Origin: Verrucomicrobiota bacterium
GTDB taxonomy: Bacteria > Verrucomicrobiota > Verrucomicrobiia > Limisphaerales > Fontisphaeraceae
NCBI GenBank assembly: GCA_037139415.1
Contig: JBAXGN010000031.1
Span: 1 to 49,586 of the forward strand
Direction: 5' to 3'
DNA: 49,586 nucleotides
Every line of letters starts with the position of its first letter. The first letter of the stretch is position 1. The notes below the pieces were generated by a model, which saw nothing but the letters and a program-made list of their open reading frames with translations, did no database searches and had not been told where the DNA came from. Positions 8,822-15,803 of the stretch are shown here, piece after piece. The position numbers were made by a program, and so were the translations under genes.

Positions 8822-10120
8822 TCATACCCCTTTCATGGCCTTCGACGCGATGTCGCGACGAAATTGTGCCCCTTCAAACTGGATGGTTTCCACCGCTGCA
8901 TAGGCTGCCGACTGGGCGCTTCGCAGGTCTTTCGCCCAGGCGGTCACGCCAAGGACGCGTCCGCCTTGGGTGACGATTTGATCGCCCGCCCGTCCGGTGC
9001 CGGCATGGAATACTTTCGTGTTTGGCAGCCGGGCGGCGGTGTCCAAACCGGCAATTGGTTTGCCTTTGGCGTAGCTGCCGGGGTAACCGCCGGAGGCCAT
9101 CACCACGCACACGGCCGACATGGGGCTCCATTTAAGCTCGATTTTGCGCAAGGTGCCGTCCAGGCAGGCTTCCATTAGTTCTACCAAGTCATTTTCCAGG
9201 CGCGGCAGGTACACTTGGGTTTCTGGATCGCCAAAGCGGGCGTTGTATTCGAGCACTTTGGGGCCGTCAGCAGTCAGCATTAGCCCTGGATACAGGATAC
9301 CACGATAATCAATGCCTTCCGCCTGGCAACCTTTGAGCCATGGCTCCATGATTTTTTTGGCGACCTTGATTAGATCTCCCGGTCCCAGGAACGGGGTAGG
9401 GGAATATGTGCCCATCCCGCCAGTATTCAGCCCTTGGTCGCCATCCAGTGCGCGCTTATGGTCTTGCGCGGTTGGGAACAATTGCGCGCATTGGCCGTCG
9501 CAGAGGGCGTGCAGGGAGACCTCGATACCGGTCAAAAACTCTTGAATGACCACTTGGCGTCCGGCGGTGCCGAAGGTTTGTTTGACCAAGATTTCCTCGA
9601 TGGCTTGATCGGCTTGCGCCATATCTTTACAGATCAACACGCCTTTTCCCAGCGCGAGGCCGTCGGCTTTGACGGCGCACTTGCCGCCCAGTTCAGCGGC
9701 GAACCGCGATGCCTCAAGCGGGTCGGTGAATGTGCCGGCGCGGGCGGTGGGAATGCCGTGGCGCTGCATGAACTCCTGGGAAAACACCTTGGATGACTCG
9801 AATTGGGCGGCTTTTTGGTTGGGACCCCAGATGCGCAAACCATGTTGCTGGAAGAGGTCCACGATCCCCATGGCCAACGGGTTATCCGGCCCGACGACGG
9901 TGAGCGCCACGTGTTTTTCCTGGGCGAACGCCAGCAGCCGTGGCAAATCCTCAGCGCTTAACGGCACGCATTCCACCAGCGACTGGTTGCCGGCCAGGCG
10001 TTCCTGCCCAATACCGGCATTTCCGGGCGCACACCACAGTTGCGTGGGGTGCGGCGACCGGGCCAGTTTCCAAACCAACGCGTGTTCGCGTCCGCCAGAG
10101 CCGATGACCAATATCTTCAT
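8822..10120 (-). CDS. purD: Phosphoribosylamine-glycine ligase (GAR synthetase)
   Basis: 432 aa, usual length (420-430). Joins 5-phosphoribosylamine and glycine using ATP in the second step of purine synthesis. Begins MKILVIGSGGREHALVWKL, the PurD N-domain nucleotide-binding loop. The ATP-grasp domain shows KADGLALGKGVLIC, HKRALDGDQGLNTGGMGTYSPTP and VLEYNARFGDPETQ (metal/ATP ligands). First gene of a minus-strand series: 1 nt separates it from the S41-like gene, followed by the fusion enzyme whose GlyA part makes glycine and whose RpiB part makes ribose-5-phosphate. Divergent from the htrA-type gene. Confidence 0.97.
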   Translation of the reverse strand: MKILVIGSGGREHALVWKLARSPHPTQLWCAPGNAGIGQERLAGNQSLVECVPLSAEDLPRLLAFAQEKHVALTVVGPDNPLAMGIVDLFQQHGLRIWGPNQKAAQFESSKVFSQEFMQRHGIPTARAGTFTDPLEASRFAAELGGKCAVKADGLALGKGVLICKDMAQADQAIEEILVKQTFGTAGRQVVIQEFLTGIEVSLHALCDGQCAQLFPTAQDHKRALDGDQGLNTGGMGTYSPTPFLGPGDLIKVAKKIMEPWLKGCQAEGIDYRGILYPGLMLTADGPKVLEYNARFGDPETQVYLPRLENDLVELMEACLDGTLRKIELKWSPMSAVCVVMASGGYPGSYAKGKPIAGLDTAARLPNTKVFHAGTGRAGDQIVTQGGRVLGVTAWAKDLRSAQSAAYAAVETIQFEGAQFRRDIASKAMKGV

Positions 10121-10130
10121 GCGCGGCGCT

Positions 10131-10178
10131 ATTCAACCCAAACCCGGGACATAAGACAATCATTTCGTGAGGTTGAAT
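10131..10178. promoter_or_regulatory. Inverted repeat in purD/htrA divergent region
   Basis: ATTCAACC (10131-10138) and GGTTGAAT (10171-10178) form an 8-bp perfect inverted repeat, 32 nt apart, between the divergent starts of purD and the htrA-type gene. It could be an operator or a looped mRNA leader; no regulator is identified. Confidence 0.35.
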
Positions 10179-10183
10179 ATTTT

Positions 10184-10211
10184 TGAACAATTATTGCCGG
10201 CGGCGTTCAAA
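10184..10211 (+). promoter_or_regulatory. ECF/sigmaE-like promoter candidate for htrA
   Basis: TGAACAA (10184-10190), a 16-nt spacer, then TCAAA (10207-10211) fits the sigmaE pattern GGAACTT-N16-TCAAA/TCTGA, with the GAAC core and exact spacing. It ends 22 nt before the ATG at 10234. HtrA/DegP genes are classic sigmaE targets in Proteobacteria. No -10/-35 of sigma70 type is equally good here. One-site prediction. Confidence 0.4.
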
Positions 10212-10233
10212 TGCGGTGTATCGTTGCCAGATT

Positions 10234-11721
10234 ATGAGGTTGATTAAAAGTAAGTTGATGATTGGGACCTTGGTTACGGGTGGGTTGTTGTCCATCCTGA
10301 CGCCGGCGGTGTCGGCCAAGGAGAATTCTTCTGCGGCGCTGGATTTGGCGCGGCAGTTAAACCAGGCGTTCATTGAGGTGGCGGATAAAGTTTCGCCCTC
10401 GGTGGTCGTGGTCAAGGTGGCGCTTAAATCGCCGCATTCGTGGATGGATGACGAGGAGAATCCGCTCTGGGAGATGGTGCCCAAGGAATGGCGCAAACGC
10501 TATGAAGATCGTCGCGCCCGCCCGCGTGCCAATCAGGAACCGATCTTCGACGGCCAGGGTTCCGGTATTATTATTCGCAAGGAAGGGTATATCCTGACGA
10601 ATCGCCACGTGGTGGATGGCGCGAGCAAGATTCGTGTGCGTCTGAAGGATGGGCGTGAGTTTGACGCGGAGGTCAAGGGGATGGACGCCCAATCGGATAT
10701 CGCGGTGATTCGTTTGCTCGATAAGAGCCTCAAGGATTTGCCCGAGGCCAAGCTGGCGGATTCCAGTCTGGTGCGGGTGGGTGAGTTTGCCATCGCCATC
10801 GGCGCACCGTTTGACCTGGATTATAGCGTGACGTTCGGCCATGTCAGCGCGAAGGGGCGCACGCATGTCATTCCCGATCCGGCGATGGATCAGGATTTCA
10901 TCCAGACGGACGCGAACATCAACCCCGGCAACAGCGGCGGCCCGTTGGTGAACATTAACAGCGAAGTGATTGGCATTAATACCCTGATCAATGGTCTTCA
11001 CACCGGGATTGGTTTCGCCATCCCCTCCAGTCTGGCCAAGGAAGTGGCCGACCAATTAATCAGCGACGGCAAATTCACGCGCAGTTGGCTGGGCATCTCC
11101 ATCGCCGCCCTGCGCGAGGATGTCGAATACCGCAAACTGGTCACCGGCATCACGGATGGCGTCATCGTCAAGGAAATCATGCCGGACGGCCCGGCGGCCA
11201 AATCGGAATTAAAGCCTTCCGACATCATCACCTCGGTGGATGGTCATGCGGTGGCCACGCCCCAGCAGTTAAAGAATGAGATTCGCAGTAAAAAAGTGGG
11301 GAGCGATGTGGCCCTCAAAGTATATCGCAAGGATAAGTTGATTGATGTGAAGGTGCAGCCCGAGGCATGGCCGGATGACAGCGAAACCAAACTGGCTGCC
11401 CGGGGGAACCCGCGTGGCGAGTCGGCATTGAACAAAACCATGGGGCTCACGGTCCAAACCCTGACGAAAGAGTTGAATAAGAAGTATGGGACGGAGGTGA
11501 CGGAGGGAGTAATCGTCACGGATGTGGTGGTGGGCAGCCCGGCGGAAAGCAAAGGCATCCGAATCGGGGACGTGATTACCGAGGTGGATCGGAAACCAAC
11601 CGTGAATGTGAAAGATTTCCGCGAGGCCATGAAGGCGGCGGACAGTAAGAAGGGTGTCATTATCAATCTGAACAGTCAGGGCACCGGAAAATTTGTGGTT
11701 CTCAAGGATAGCGGCCAATAA
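10234..11721 (+). CDS. degQ: HtrA/DegP-family periplasmic serine protease
   Basis: 495 aa from ATG 10234 (an in-frame TTG at 10183 would add 17 residues ahead of the signal peptide). Signal peptide at residues 1-28 (LMIGTLVTGGLLSILTPAVSA). Trypsin-like domain with catalytic H125 (LTNRHVVDG), D155 (QSDIAVIRL) and S234 (NINPGNSGGPL). Two PDZ domains follow (about 255-350, SWLGISIAAL...GVIVKEIMPDGPAAKSELKPSDII; and about 400-490, GVIVTDVVVGSPAESKGIRIGDVI). Degrades or refolds damaged envelope proteins. A charged insert (residues about 66-100, WMDDEENPLWEMVPKEWRKRYEDRRARPR) sits in the LA-loop position. Divergent from purD, with an ECF-like promoter candidate upstream and a hairpin after the stop. 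DegP versus DegQ cannot be settled from sequence alone. Confidence 0.95.
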   Translation: MRLIKSKLMIGTLVTGGLLSILTPAVSAKENSSAALDLARQLNQAFIEVADKVSPSVVVVKVALKSPHSWMDDEENPLWEMVPKEWRKRYEDRRARPRANQEPIFDGQGSGIIIRKEGYILTNRHVVDGASKIRVRLKDGREFDAEVKGMDAQSDIAVIRLLDKSLKDLPEAKLADSSLVRVGEFAIAIGAPFDLDYSVTFGHVSAKGRTHVIPDPAMDQDFIQTDANINPGNSGGPLVNINSEVIGINTLINGLHTGIGFAIPSSLAKEVADQLISDGKFTRSWLGISIAALREDVEYRKLVTGITDGVIVKEIMPDGPAAKSELKPSDIITSVDGHAVATPQQLKNEIRSKKVGSDVALKVYRKDKLIDVKVQPEAWPDDSETKLAARGNPRGESALNKTMGLTVQTLTKELNKKYGTEVTEGVIVTDVVVGSPAESKGIRIGDVITEVDRKPTVNVKDFREAMKAADSKKGVIINLNSQGTGKFVVLKDSGQ

Positions 11722-11746
11722 CCCTCCCTTTGGCCCTTCCAAGAGT

Positions 11747-11771
11747 CGCGCCAACCCAAAAGGTTGGCGCG
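11747..11771 (+). terminator. Hairpin after htrA (weak intrinsic terminator)
   Basis: 10-bp perfect stem CGCGCCAACC/GGTTGGCGCG with a CAAAA loop, 26 bp after the stop codon, followed by the pyrimidine-rich CTTCCTTTCC. There is no continuous T-run, so termination may be partial. It sits between two converging genes and could serve both. Confidence 0.6.
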
Positions 11772-11809
11772 CTTCCTTTCCGGGGGGCGTGGTTTGGGCG
11801 GCGGGGCGG

Positions 11810-12562
11810 CTATTTCTGCGGTCCGGCGGGTTCGACGATGGTAAAACCTGGCTCGATGGGGGCCTTGAATATATCGGGCGGGAACACACTGTTTATTTCG
11901 GCGTTAAAGAAATCATTGCGCATGGAGGAACCATCCGCGGATTTGATTTCGGTGGCGGTTAACGCGCTGTCGTTCGTGCGGATGGTGGTCTTGATTTCCG
12001 GGAGCATCCGGCGCATGGTCGCGCTGGTGGGCTGCATCGTCAGGCACATCAGGTCGTTGGTCGGGACCATGGATAGAATTTTGAAATGCTTGTCCACATC
12101 CGCCCGGCTTTTGGGAAAGCCCGCTTCGATGAGCGTCAAGACATCCTTCCACGGGCCCGCTTTCTGTGTGTCGAGCGGATATTTTTCCACGCGCTTCAGC
12201 TTGGGATAAATTAACAGCATCTGATCGGGCAGGCGCAGGGCAATGATTTGCGGCGGCTGGCCAAGTTCAAAGCGGAACTGGTTGGGCCGCGCCACCCAAA
12301 CCCGCCCGGTGGCCATCAGCGGCTGCGTCATGGTTTTGAGGGAGCGGGTCTGGATCAATTCCGCCTTCCAAGTGTTCATGTTGGTCTGCGCGGCAATCCA
12401 GTTATCCAGCCGGGCATCGTCGTTGGCGGCGAGAAGTGCCAGTGGCAGGATTAGGGCGAGCAGGCCGAAAGCCAAGCCCAACGAATGCGGATTGCGGAAT
12501 GCGGATTGCGGAATACGGAACGCCGGGTTCTTGCGTTTAAATGAATTGGAAGGGGGAATCAT
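11810..12562 (-). CDS. LolA-like outer-membrane lipoprotein carrier
   Basis: 250 aa from ATG 12562, 10 nt after the acyltransferase stop; no clear Shine-Dalgarno, so coupling to the upstream gene is likely. Residues 9-29 are encoded by an ATTCCGCAATCCGC-type DNA repeat (12482-12520), just ahead of the hydrophobic signal segment LGLAFGLLALILPLALLAA. The mature part fits the LolA/LolB-like half-barrel: LDNWIAAQTNMNTWKAELIQTRSLK, then TGRVWVARPNQFRFELGQPPQIIAL, DQMLLIYPKLKRVEKYPL, and a C-terminal EIKTTIRTNDSALTATEIKSADGSS. Probably periplasmic, moving a lipid or lipoprotein between membranes. Last gene of the lipoprotein > acyltransferase > LolA trio. Canonical LolA or a paralogue serving a special lipid: unresolved. 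Confidence 0.75.
   Translation of the reverse strand: MIPPSNSFKRKNPAFRIPQSAFRNPHSLGLAFGLLALILPLALLAANDDARLDNWIAAQTNMNTWKAELIQTRSLKTMTQPLMATGRVWVARPNQFRFELGQPPQIIALRLPDQMLLIYPKLKRVEKYPLDTQKAGPWKDVLTLIEAGFPKSRADVDKHFKILSMVPTNDLMCLTMQPTSATMRRMLPEIKTTIRTNDSALTATEIKSADGSSMRNDFFNAEINSVFPPDIFKAPIEPGFTIVEPAGPQK
12482..12520. repeat. ATTCCGCA/ATTGCGGA tandem repeat inside lolA-like N-terminus
   Basis: Four alternating copies of GCGGATT/GCGGAAT in tandem (plus-strand reading), translated on the minus strand as FRIPQSAFRNPHS just before the signal segment. The same placement is seen for a different repeat in the 976-aa secreted protein. Confidence 0.7.
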
Positions 12563-12572
12563 AGTAATATAT

Positions 12573-13655
12573 TTAGGGGGATTGTCCTGGAGTGGGCGGC
12601 GGCTGGATGGGCGGGGCTGCGGGTTTGATGGGCGCGCTGCCGGTTGGTGCTGGTTCTGCCGCCGGCCAGACGGGCACAAAGTGATACCATTGATCCGGAT
12701 ACTGCCGAATCTCCGGCTCGAACGTGTGCATGATGCGCTGCGTCAACGTCCGGCGGGCCTCGCGGTTGCCCAAGGCGCGCCGGTCATATTCCAGTTCCGG
12801 ATAGACATGCACCCGGTAGCGATCCCCCTCGCGGATGATCACCACCGGCAGCAGCGCGCAACCCGAGGCCCGCGCCAGCTCAGCGGGGGCCAGCGCCGCG
12901 CGATACGGCCGCCCAAAAAAGTCCACCGCCTCAATATTCGCGCCCACCGGGCGGTCCACCAACATCGCCACAATCGCCCCCGCTTGCAGCCGCTTGATGA
13001 TCTCGACAAACGCAAACGCGTCATTCCCCACCACAATCGTCTCCACGCCCCAGCGCGAGCGGGAACCTTTGCGCAGCTCCGTGAGATTGCTGCCCGGCTC
13101 CGCCTGCGTGAGCACCGCGAGTTGGAACCCTTCCAGCGAGAGCAACGGCGCGCCCACCTCCCAGTTCCCCAAGTGCGGCGTCAGCAACAACACGCCCCGG
13201 CCCTTGGCCACCACGGCGCGCAACGCGTCCCAATCCTTCGGATTCAACTTCCACTCAGAAATCGCCTCCCCGCCTTCGAGCCGCAGCAAGTCCGCCAGCT
13301 TCAGCGCAAACTGCCGAAACATGCTCCGCGCCGCCCGCTCAGCCGCGCCGCGTTCCCCATTGAAAATCGGCAGCAAATTATCCGTCACCACCCGCACCCG
13401 CTCGGGGCGCAGCCGCGCATAACTTTGAAACACCGCCACACACAAGCCATTAAACACCGGCTTCGGGATCACCCGCGCCAGCCACAAGCCGAACTGCCAC
13501 ACCCGCGCTTGATAAAACGAGGAGGGCGCGGCGGCCGGAGGCGCGGACCCGCCCTGGCTGCGGGCGGACGTGGCCGGCTGACCCCGGCGCCACACGCGCA
13601 CCCCGATCAGCGCGCTCGCCAGCATCAAACCACCGCCAAGCCAAAGCGTGTTCAT
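12573..13655 (-). CDS. LpxL/HtrB-type lysophospholipid/lipid A acyltransferase
   Basis: 360 aa. The start ATG overlaps the stop of the upstream lipoprotein gene (ATGA), so translation is coupled. An N-terminal membrane segment (LWLGGGLMLASALIGVRVW) is followed by the acyltransferase domain: HX4E-type motif in LLTPHLGNWEVGAPLLSLEG (His and Glu catalytic), then AIVAMLVDRPVGANIEAVDFFGRP and GCALLPVVIIREGDRYRVHVYPEL. Family members transfer an acyl chain from acyl-ACP to lipid A precursors or other lipids at the inner membrane. With the flanking LolA-like carrier and lipoprotein this could modify lipid A or an aryl-polyene/flexirubin-like lipid, but no ketosynthase genes are in view. The family is sure, the substrate unknown. 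Confidence 0.85.
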   Translation of the reverse strand: MNTLWLGGGLMLASALIGVRVWRRGQPATSARSQGGSAPPAAAPSSFYQARVWQFGLWLARVIPKPVFNGLCVAVFQSYARLRPERVRVVTDNLLPIFNGERGAAERAARSMFRQFALKLADLLRLEGGEAISEWKLNPKDWDALRAVVAKGRGVLLLTPHLGNWEVGAPLLSLEGFQLAVLTQAEPGSNLTELRKGSRSRWGVETIVVGNDAFAFVEIIKRLQAGAIVAMLVDRPVGANIEAVDFFGRPYRAALAPAELARASGCALLPVVIIREGDRYRVHVYPELEYDRRALGNREARRTLTQRIMHTFEPEIRQYPDQWYHFVPVWPAAEPAPTGSAPIKPAAPPIQPPPTPGQSP

Positions 13656-14206
13656 GGTAATAAATAGCCCTCGATCAGTTCACCGATGGCCGGATTTTCC
13701 AACCGCCACGTGCCATTCGTGCCGGCCGCGAAGCGGAGCGGCGCGGGGAGCGGGCGGCTGGCCAACGCGGCGGGCAAATGCAACCATAACAACCGCACGG
13801 GCGGCGTCCCCCGGCCACTCCAGGATTGCCGGTTCGGGGGGAACTCCACATGCCACCCCTCGCCCTCCCGGAACGCCGACATCATCGTCATCATCGGCTT
13901 GGAAAACTCCACATACGCCGTCCCCTCCGCATTCGTGGCCAGCAAAACCTCCCCGGCCAGCTCCGGTTTATCCCGTCCGATATGCCAGACCGCCTGCCCC
14001 TGCCGGATACCCCAATCGGGGCCAATCGGTCGGCTCAACCGCGACGGGCCGAGCAGACTGCAACCCGCAACTCCCATCAATCCGCCCGCCAAAACCAGCC
14101 AAACCAGCCGCGCACCCCAAGCGTTGCAACCGCGCTGAAGCGCCCCCGGCACACCCTCGCGTGCCTGGGCGAAACAACCGAATACGATTCGCGCAAGACC
14201 ATTCAT
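13652..14206 (-). CDS. Putative lipoprotein, LolB-like or DUF3261-like
   Basis: 184 aa. Residues 33-49 (ARLVWLVLAGGLMGVAGC) form a lipoprotein signal with lipobox VAGC at Cys49. The N-terminal region before it is long (about 30 aa), so a downstream GTG near codon 19 may be the true start; no Shine-Dalgarno decides. The mature part (GEVLLATNAEGTAYVEFSKPM, WHVEFPPNRQSWSGRG, PLRFAAGTNGTWRLENPAIGELIEGYL) looks like an antiparallel beta protein of the LolB/DUF3261 kind and has no catalytic motif. First gene of the trio with the acyltransferase (ATGA overlap) and LolA-like gene, so probably the outer-membrane receptor or partner in that lipid pathway. Assignment by context and fold impression. Confidence 0.65.
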   Translation of the reverse strand: MNGLARIVFGCFAQAREGVPGALQRGCNAWGARLVWLVLAGGLMGVAGCSLLGPSRLSRPIGPDWGIRQGQAVWHIGRDKPELAGEVLLATNAEGTAYVEFSKPMMTMMSAFREGEGWHVEFPPNRQSWSGRGTPPVRLLWLHLPAALASRPLPAPLRFAAGTNGTWRLENPAIGELIEGYLLP

Positions 14207-14574
14207 TTAGGGGCTACTATCCGGCCAGCACCGGGGGGGTTGTCAAACCCGAATAATGAAGCCCTTTAGATCGCCACTCCGACGGTGAAAGGAAAGCTTC
14301 GGCGTCCCGCCTTCAGGCGGCCTGACTTCCAAACTGCCGCGAGCACCAGGGCTACCGAGCCCGCCAGCTAAAGTTCATGGGCGTCAACCCAAGGAGCGCG
14401 GGCCTCCGGCCCGCGTGGTTTTGGCTGCTTGAGCCGCACGCACCGCGGAGTGAATCACCGGGGCTACTCCCACGCCCCCAGCGGACCGGAGGTCCGCGCT
14501 CCATACGTATCGCCTCCCTAGGCTGATTGGCATCTTCATGCATACACGCTGCCGCCGCCCTACAAATCCGTAAG
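14207..14574. other. Non-coding stretch with palindromic element
   Basis: No supported gene. The notable content is the two-hairpin element at 14393-14502. A minus-strand frame open from 14899 to 14384 crosses both this element and the 21-bp array; it is judged spurious because its 5' part is pure repeat and its 3' part is palindromic DNA. Confidence 0.6.
14393..14502. repeat. REPIN-like pair of inverted hairpins
   Basis: Two 22-bp arms in inverted orientation (14393-14414 and 14481-14502) match at 20 of 22 positions. Each arm is itself a hairpin: GCGGGCC-TCC-GGCCCGC on the left, GCGGACC-GGA-GGTCCGC on the right. The two differences between arms are a compensated base-pair swap (G-C to A-T) that keeps both stems perfect. 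About 66 bp of unique sequence lies between. This is the architecture of REP doublets/BIMEs, which are moved by RAYT transposases; none is in this window. Confidence 0.75.
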
Positions 14575-14952
14575 TTTCCTTACAAATATACCCCATTCCT
14601 GTCAGTTCCACCCGTTTTCCTGTCATTCCGACGCCAATTCCTTTCAGGCACTCGCCCATTCCTGTCAAGTTTACCCGATTTCCTGTCATTCGGACGCCCA
14701 TTCTTGATTGGCGGAGGCCAATTCTTGAAAGGAATACCCCTATTCTTTTCAAGAAACCACCCGTTTCTGTCAGGAAAAGGCGATTTCCTGAAAGGAATTC
14801 ACCCATTCCGGTCAAGAACGCGCGACTTCCGGTCAAGAATTCGCCAATTCCTGATCGTCGGAGGCCCATTCCTGAAAGGAATAGGGGCATTCCTGTCAAG
14901 AATACCCCTATTCTTTTCGGGAAAACGGCGGTTTCCGACGAGAATTCAGATT
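14575..14952. repeat. 18 x 21-bp phased dyad array
   Basis: Eighteen consecutive units of exactly 21 bp without a single insertion or deletion. Each unit starts TTCCTG/TTCTTT-like; the commonest form is TTCYTGTCAAGAA plus a GC-rich 7-8 bp tail. Many units are small dyads: ATTCCTGAAAGGAAT at 14868-14882, with TTCCTGAAAGGAA at 14785-14797 and TTCTTTTCAAGAA at 14743-14755. Units share roughly half to three quarters of positions. Twenty-one bp is two helical turns, so the dyads fall on one DNA face; it is also seven codons, leaving one frame open on each strand. It ends about 60 bp before the promoter of the fn3 gene. Confidence 0.9.
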
Positions 14953-14971
14953 AGCTGTCGTAATTATATCC

Positions 14972-14988
14972 ATTTCAAATCGTGAAAT
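14972..14988. promoter_or_regulatory. Small inverted repeat upstream of fn3 promoter
   Basis: ATTTCA-AATCG-TGAAAT, a perfect 6-bp inverted repeat in AT-rich DNA about 25 bp upstream of the -35 box. A possible regulator site. Confidence 0.3.
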
Positions 14989-15012
14989 CGTATTAAAATT
15001 GTAGAATCTCAG

Positions 15013-15041
15013 TTGACAGCACCAGACTACATGAGTAAACT
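15013..15041 (+). promoter_or_regulatory. Sigma70-type promoter with overlapping palindrome
   Basis: TTGACA (15013-15018), 17-bp spacer, TAAACT (15036-15041): a perfect -35 and a 4/6 -10. The -10 lies inside a perfect palindrome ATGAGT-AA-ACTCAT (15031-15044), an ideal operator position. A 9-bp direct repeat GATTCTGGA (15090-15098 and 15108-15116) lies downstream. Transcription would begin near 15048 and run into the fn3 gene. Confidence 0.55.
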
Positions 15042-15158
15042 CATCATGAACATATAAAAATAGAGCTTATGGCACAAATACTACGATATGATTCTGGAAT
15101 GAGGTGCGATTCTGGAGCGATCTATGCTGGGAGCTCTTTTATAACAAAAAGGATCCCC

Positions 15159-15782
15159 ATGAAACTGATCACTACCGGTCAATACACCAAAATGGTGCAA
15201 CTCGAACTGTTCTCGAACTCCAGGGAAATCGCCAACGCCGTGAAGGCGACCCCCAAGTTTGCCAGCCTGGGTACCCAGGCCGATGCCATTCTGGCCAAGG
15301 CCACCCTTGCGGAGACCCAGCACGCCGAGCGCAAGAAAATGGAAGACGACCTGAAGAAACTGATCCTGCGCGATATTACCAATCACGAGGAACTTCAAGG
15401 CATGATCGAGGAACTCGCGGTGGATGCCGAGGCCATCTCCCTCGATCCCCAGGACCTCATCGGCCTGCACTTCACCCTGCAAAAGACGCCCGAGCCCGTC
15501 GGTCAGCTTGGCAAGGTGCTGGACGTGCGTCTGGAGCCCGGCGACGACGCGGGCACGGGCAAAATCCGTTGGAAATCCATGAAGGGCGCGCAACTCTACC
15601 AAGTGCAGATGACGGACGGCGACCCGAACGGAAACACCTGGAAGCTGCTCACCGCGGACAAGAAGTGCAAGCTCCTGCTCGAAGGCCTGACCTCCGGGAA
15701 GAACAACTGGGTGCGCGTGCGCGCCAAAGGCGCCGCCGGTTGGGGCCCCTGGAGCGACCCCGCCAAAGCCATGATCCCCTAA
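15159..15782 (+). CDS. Small cytoplasmic fibronectin type III domain protein
   Basis: 207 aa from ATG 15159, chosen for the AAAGGA Shine-Dalgarno 6 nt upstream; an in-frame ATG at 15069 would add 30 residues with no ribosome site. There is no signal peptide or membrane segment. Residues 15-105 are charged and helical (QADAILAKATLAETQHAERKKMEDDLKK), a likely coiled coil. Residues about 112-207 are a fibronectin-III-like beta sandwich (KIRWKSMKGAQLYQVQMTDGDP, WKLLTADKKCKLLLEGLTSGKNNWVRVRAKGAAGWGPWSDPA). It resembles a family of small helical+fn3 proteins found in multiple copies in Verrucomicrobiota and Bacteroidota, function unknown. Preceded by the 21-bp array and promoter, followed by a strong terminator: a stand-alone transcript. 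Confidence 0.88.
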   Translation: MKLITTGQYTKMVQLELFSNSREIANAVKATPKFASLGTQADAILAKATLAETQHAERKKMEDDLKKLILRDITNHEELQGMIEELAVDAEAISLDPQDLIGLHFTLQKTPEPVGQLGKVLDVRLEPGDDAGTGKIRWKSMKGAQLYQVQMTDGDPNGNTWKLLTADKKCKLLLEGLTSGKNNWVRVRAKGAAGWGPWSDPAKAMIP

Positions 15783-15803
15783 ACCACCCCGCCGCCAGAT
15801 CAG

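Noticed and set aside
12243-13667. 474-aa plus-strand frame opposite the acyltransferase and LolA-like genes
   Set aside because: Crosses two real genes on the other strand, is Arg/His/Pro-rich, and begins inside the LolA-like gene.
14384-14899. Minus-strand 171-aa protein of heptapeptide repeats
   Set aside because: The frame exists because 21 is a multiple of 3; the opposite strand is open too. It continues through a palindromic element, begins at TTG and has no ribosome site. Kept only as an alternative explanation.
14575-14952. CRISPR array
   Set aside because: Units are contiguous 21-mers with no unique spacers of constant length and no near-identical repeats; no cas gene is present.
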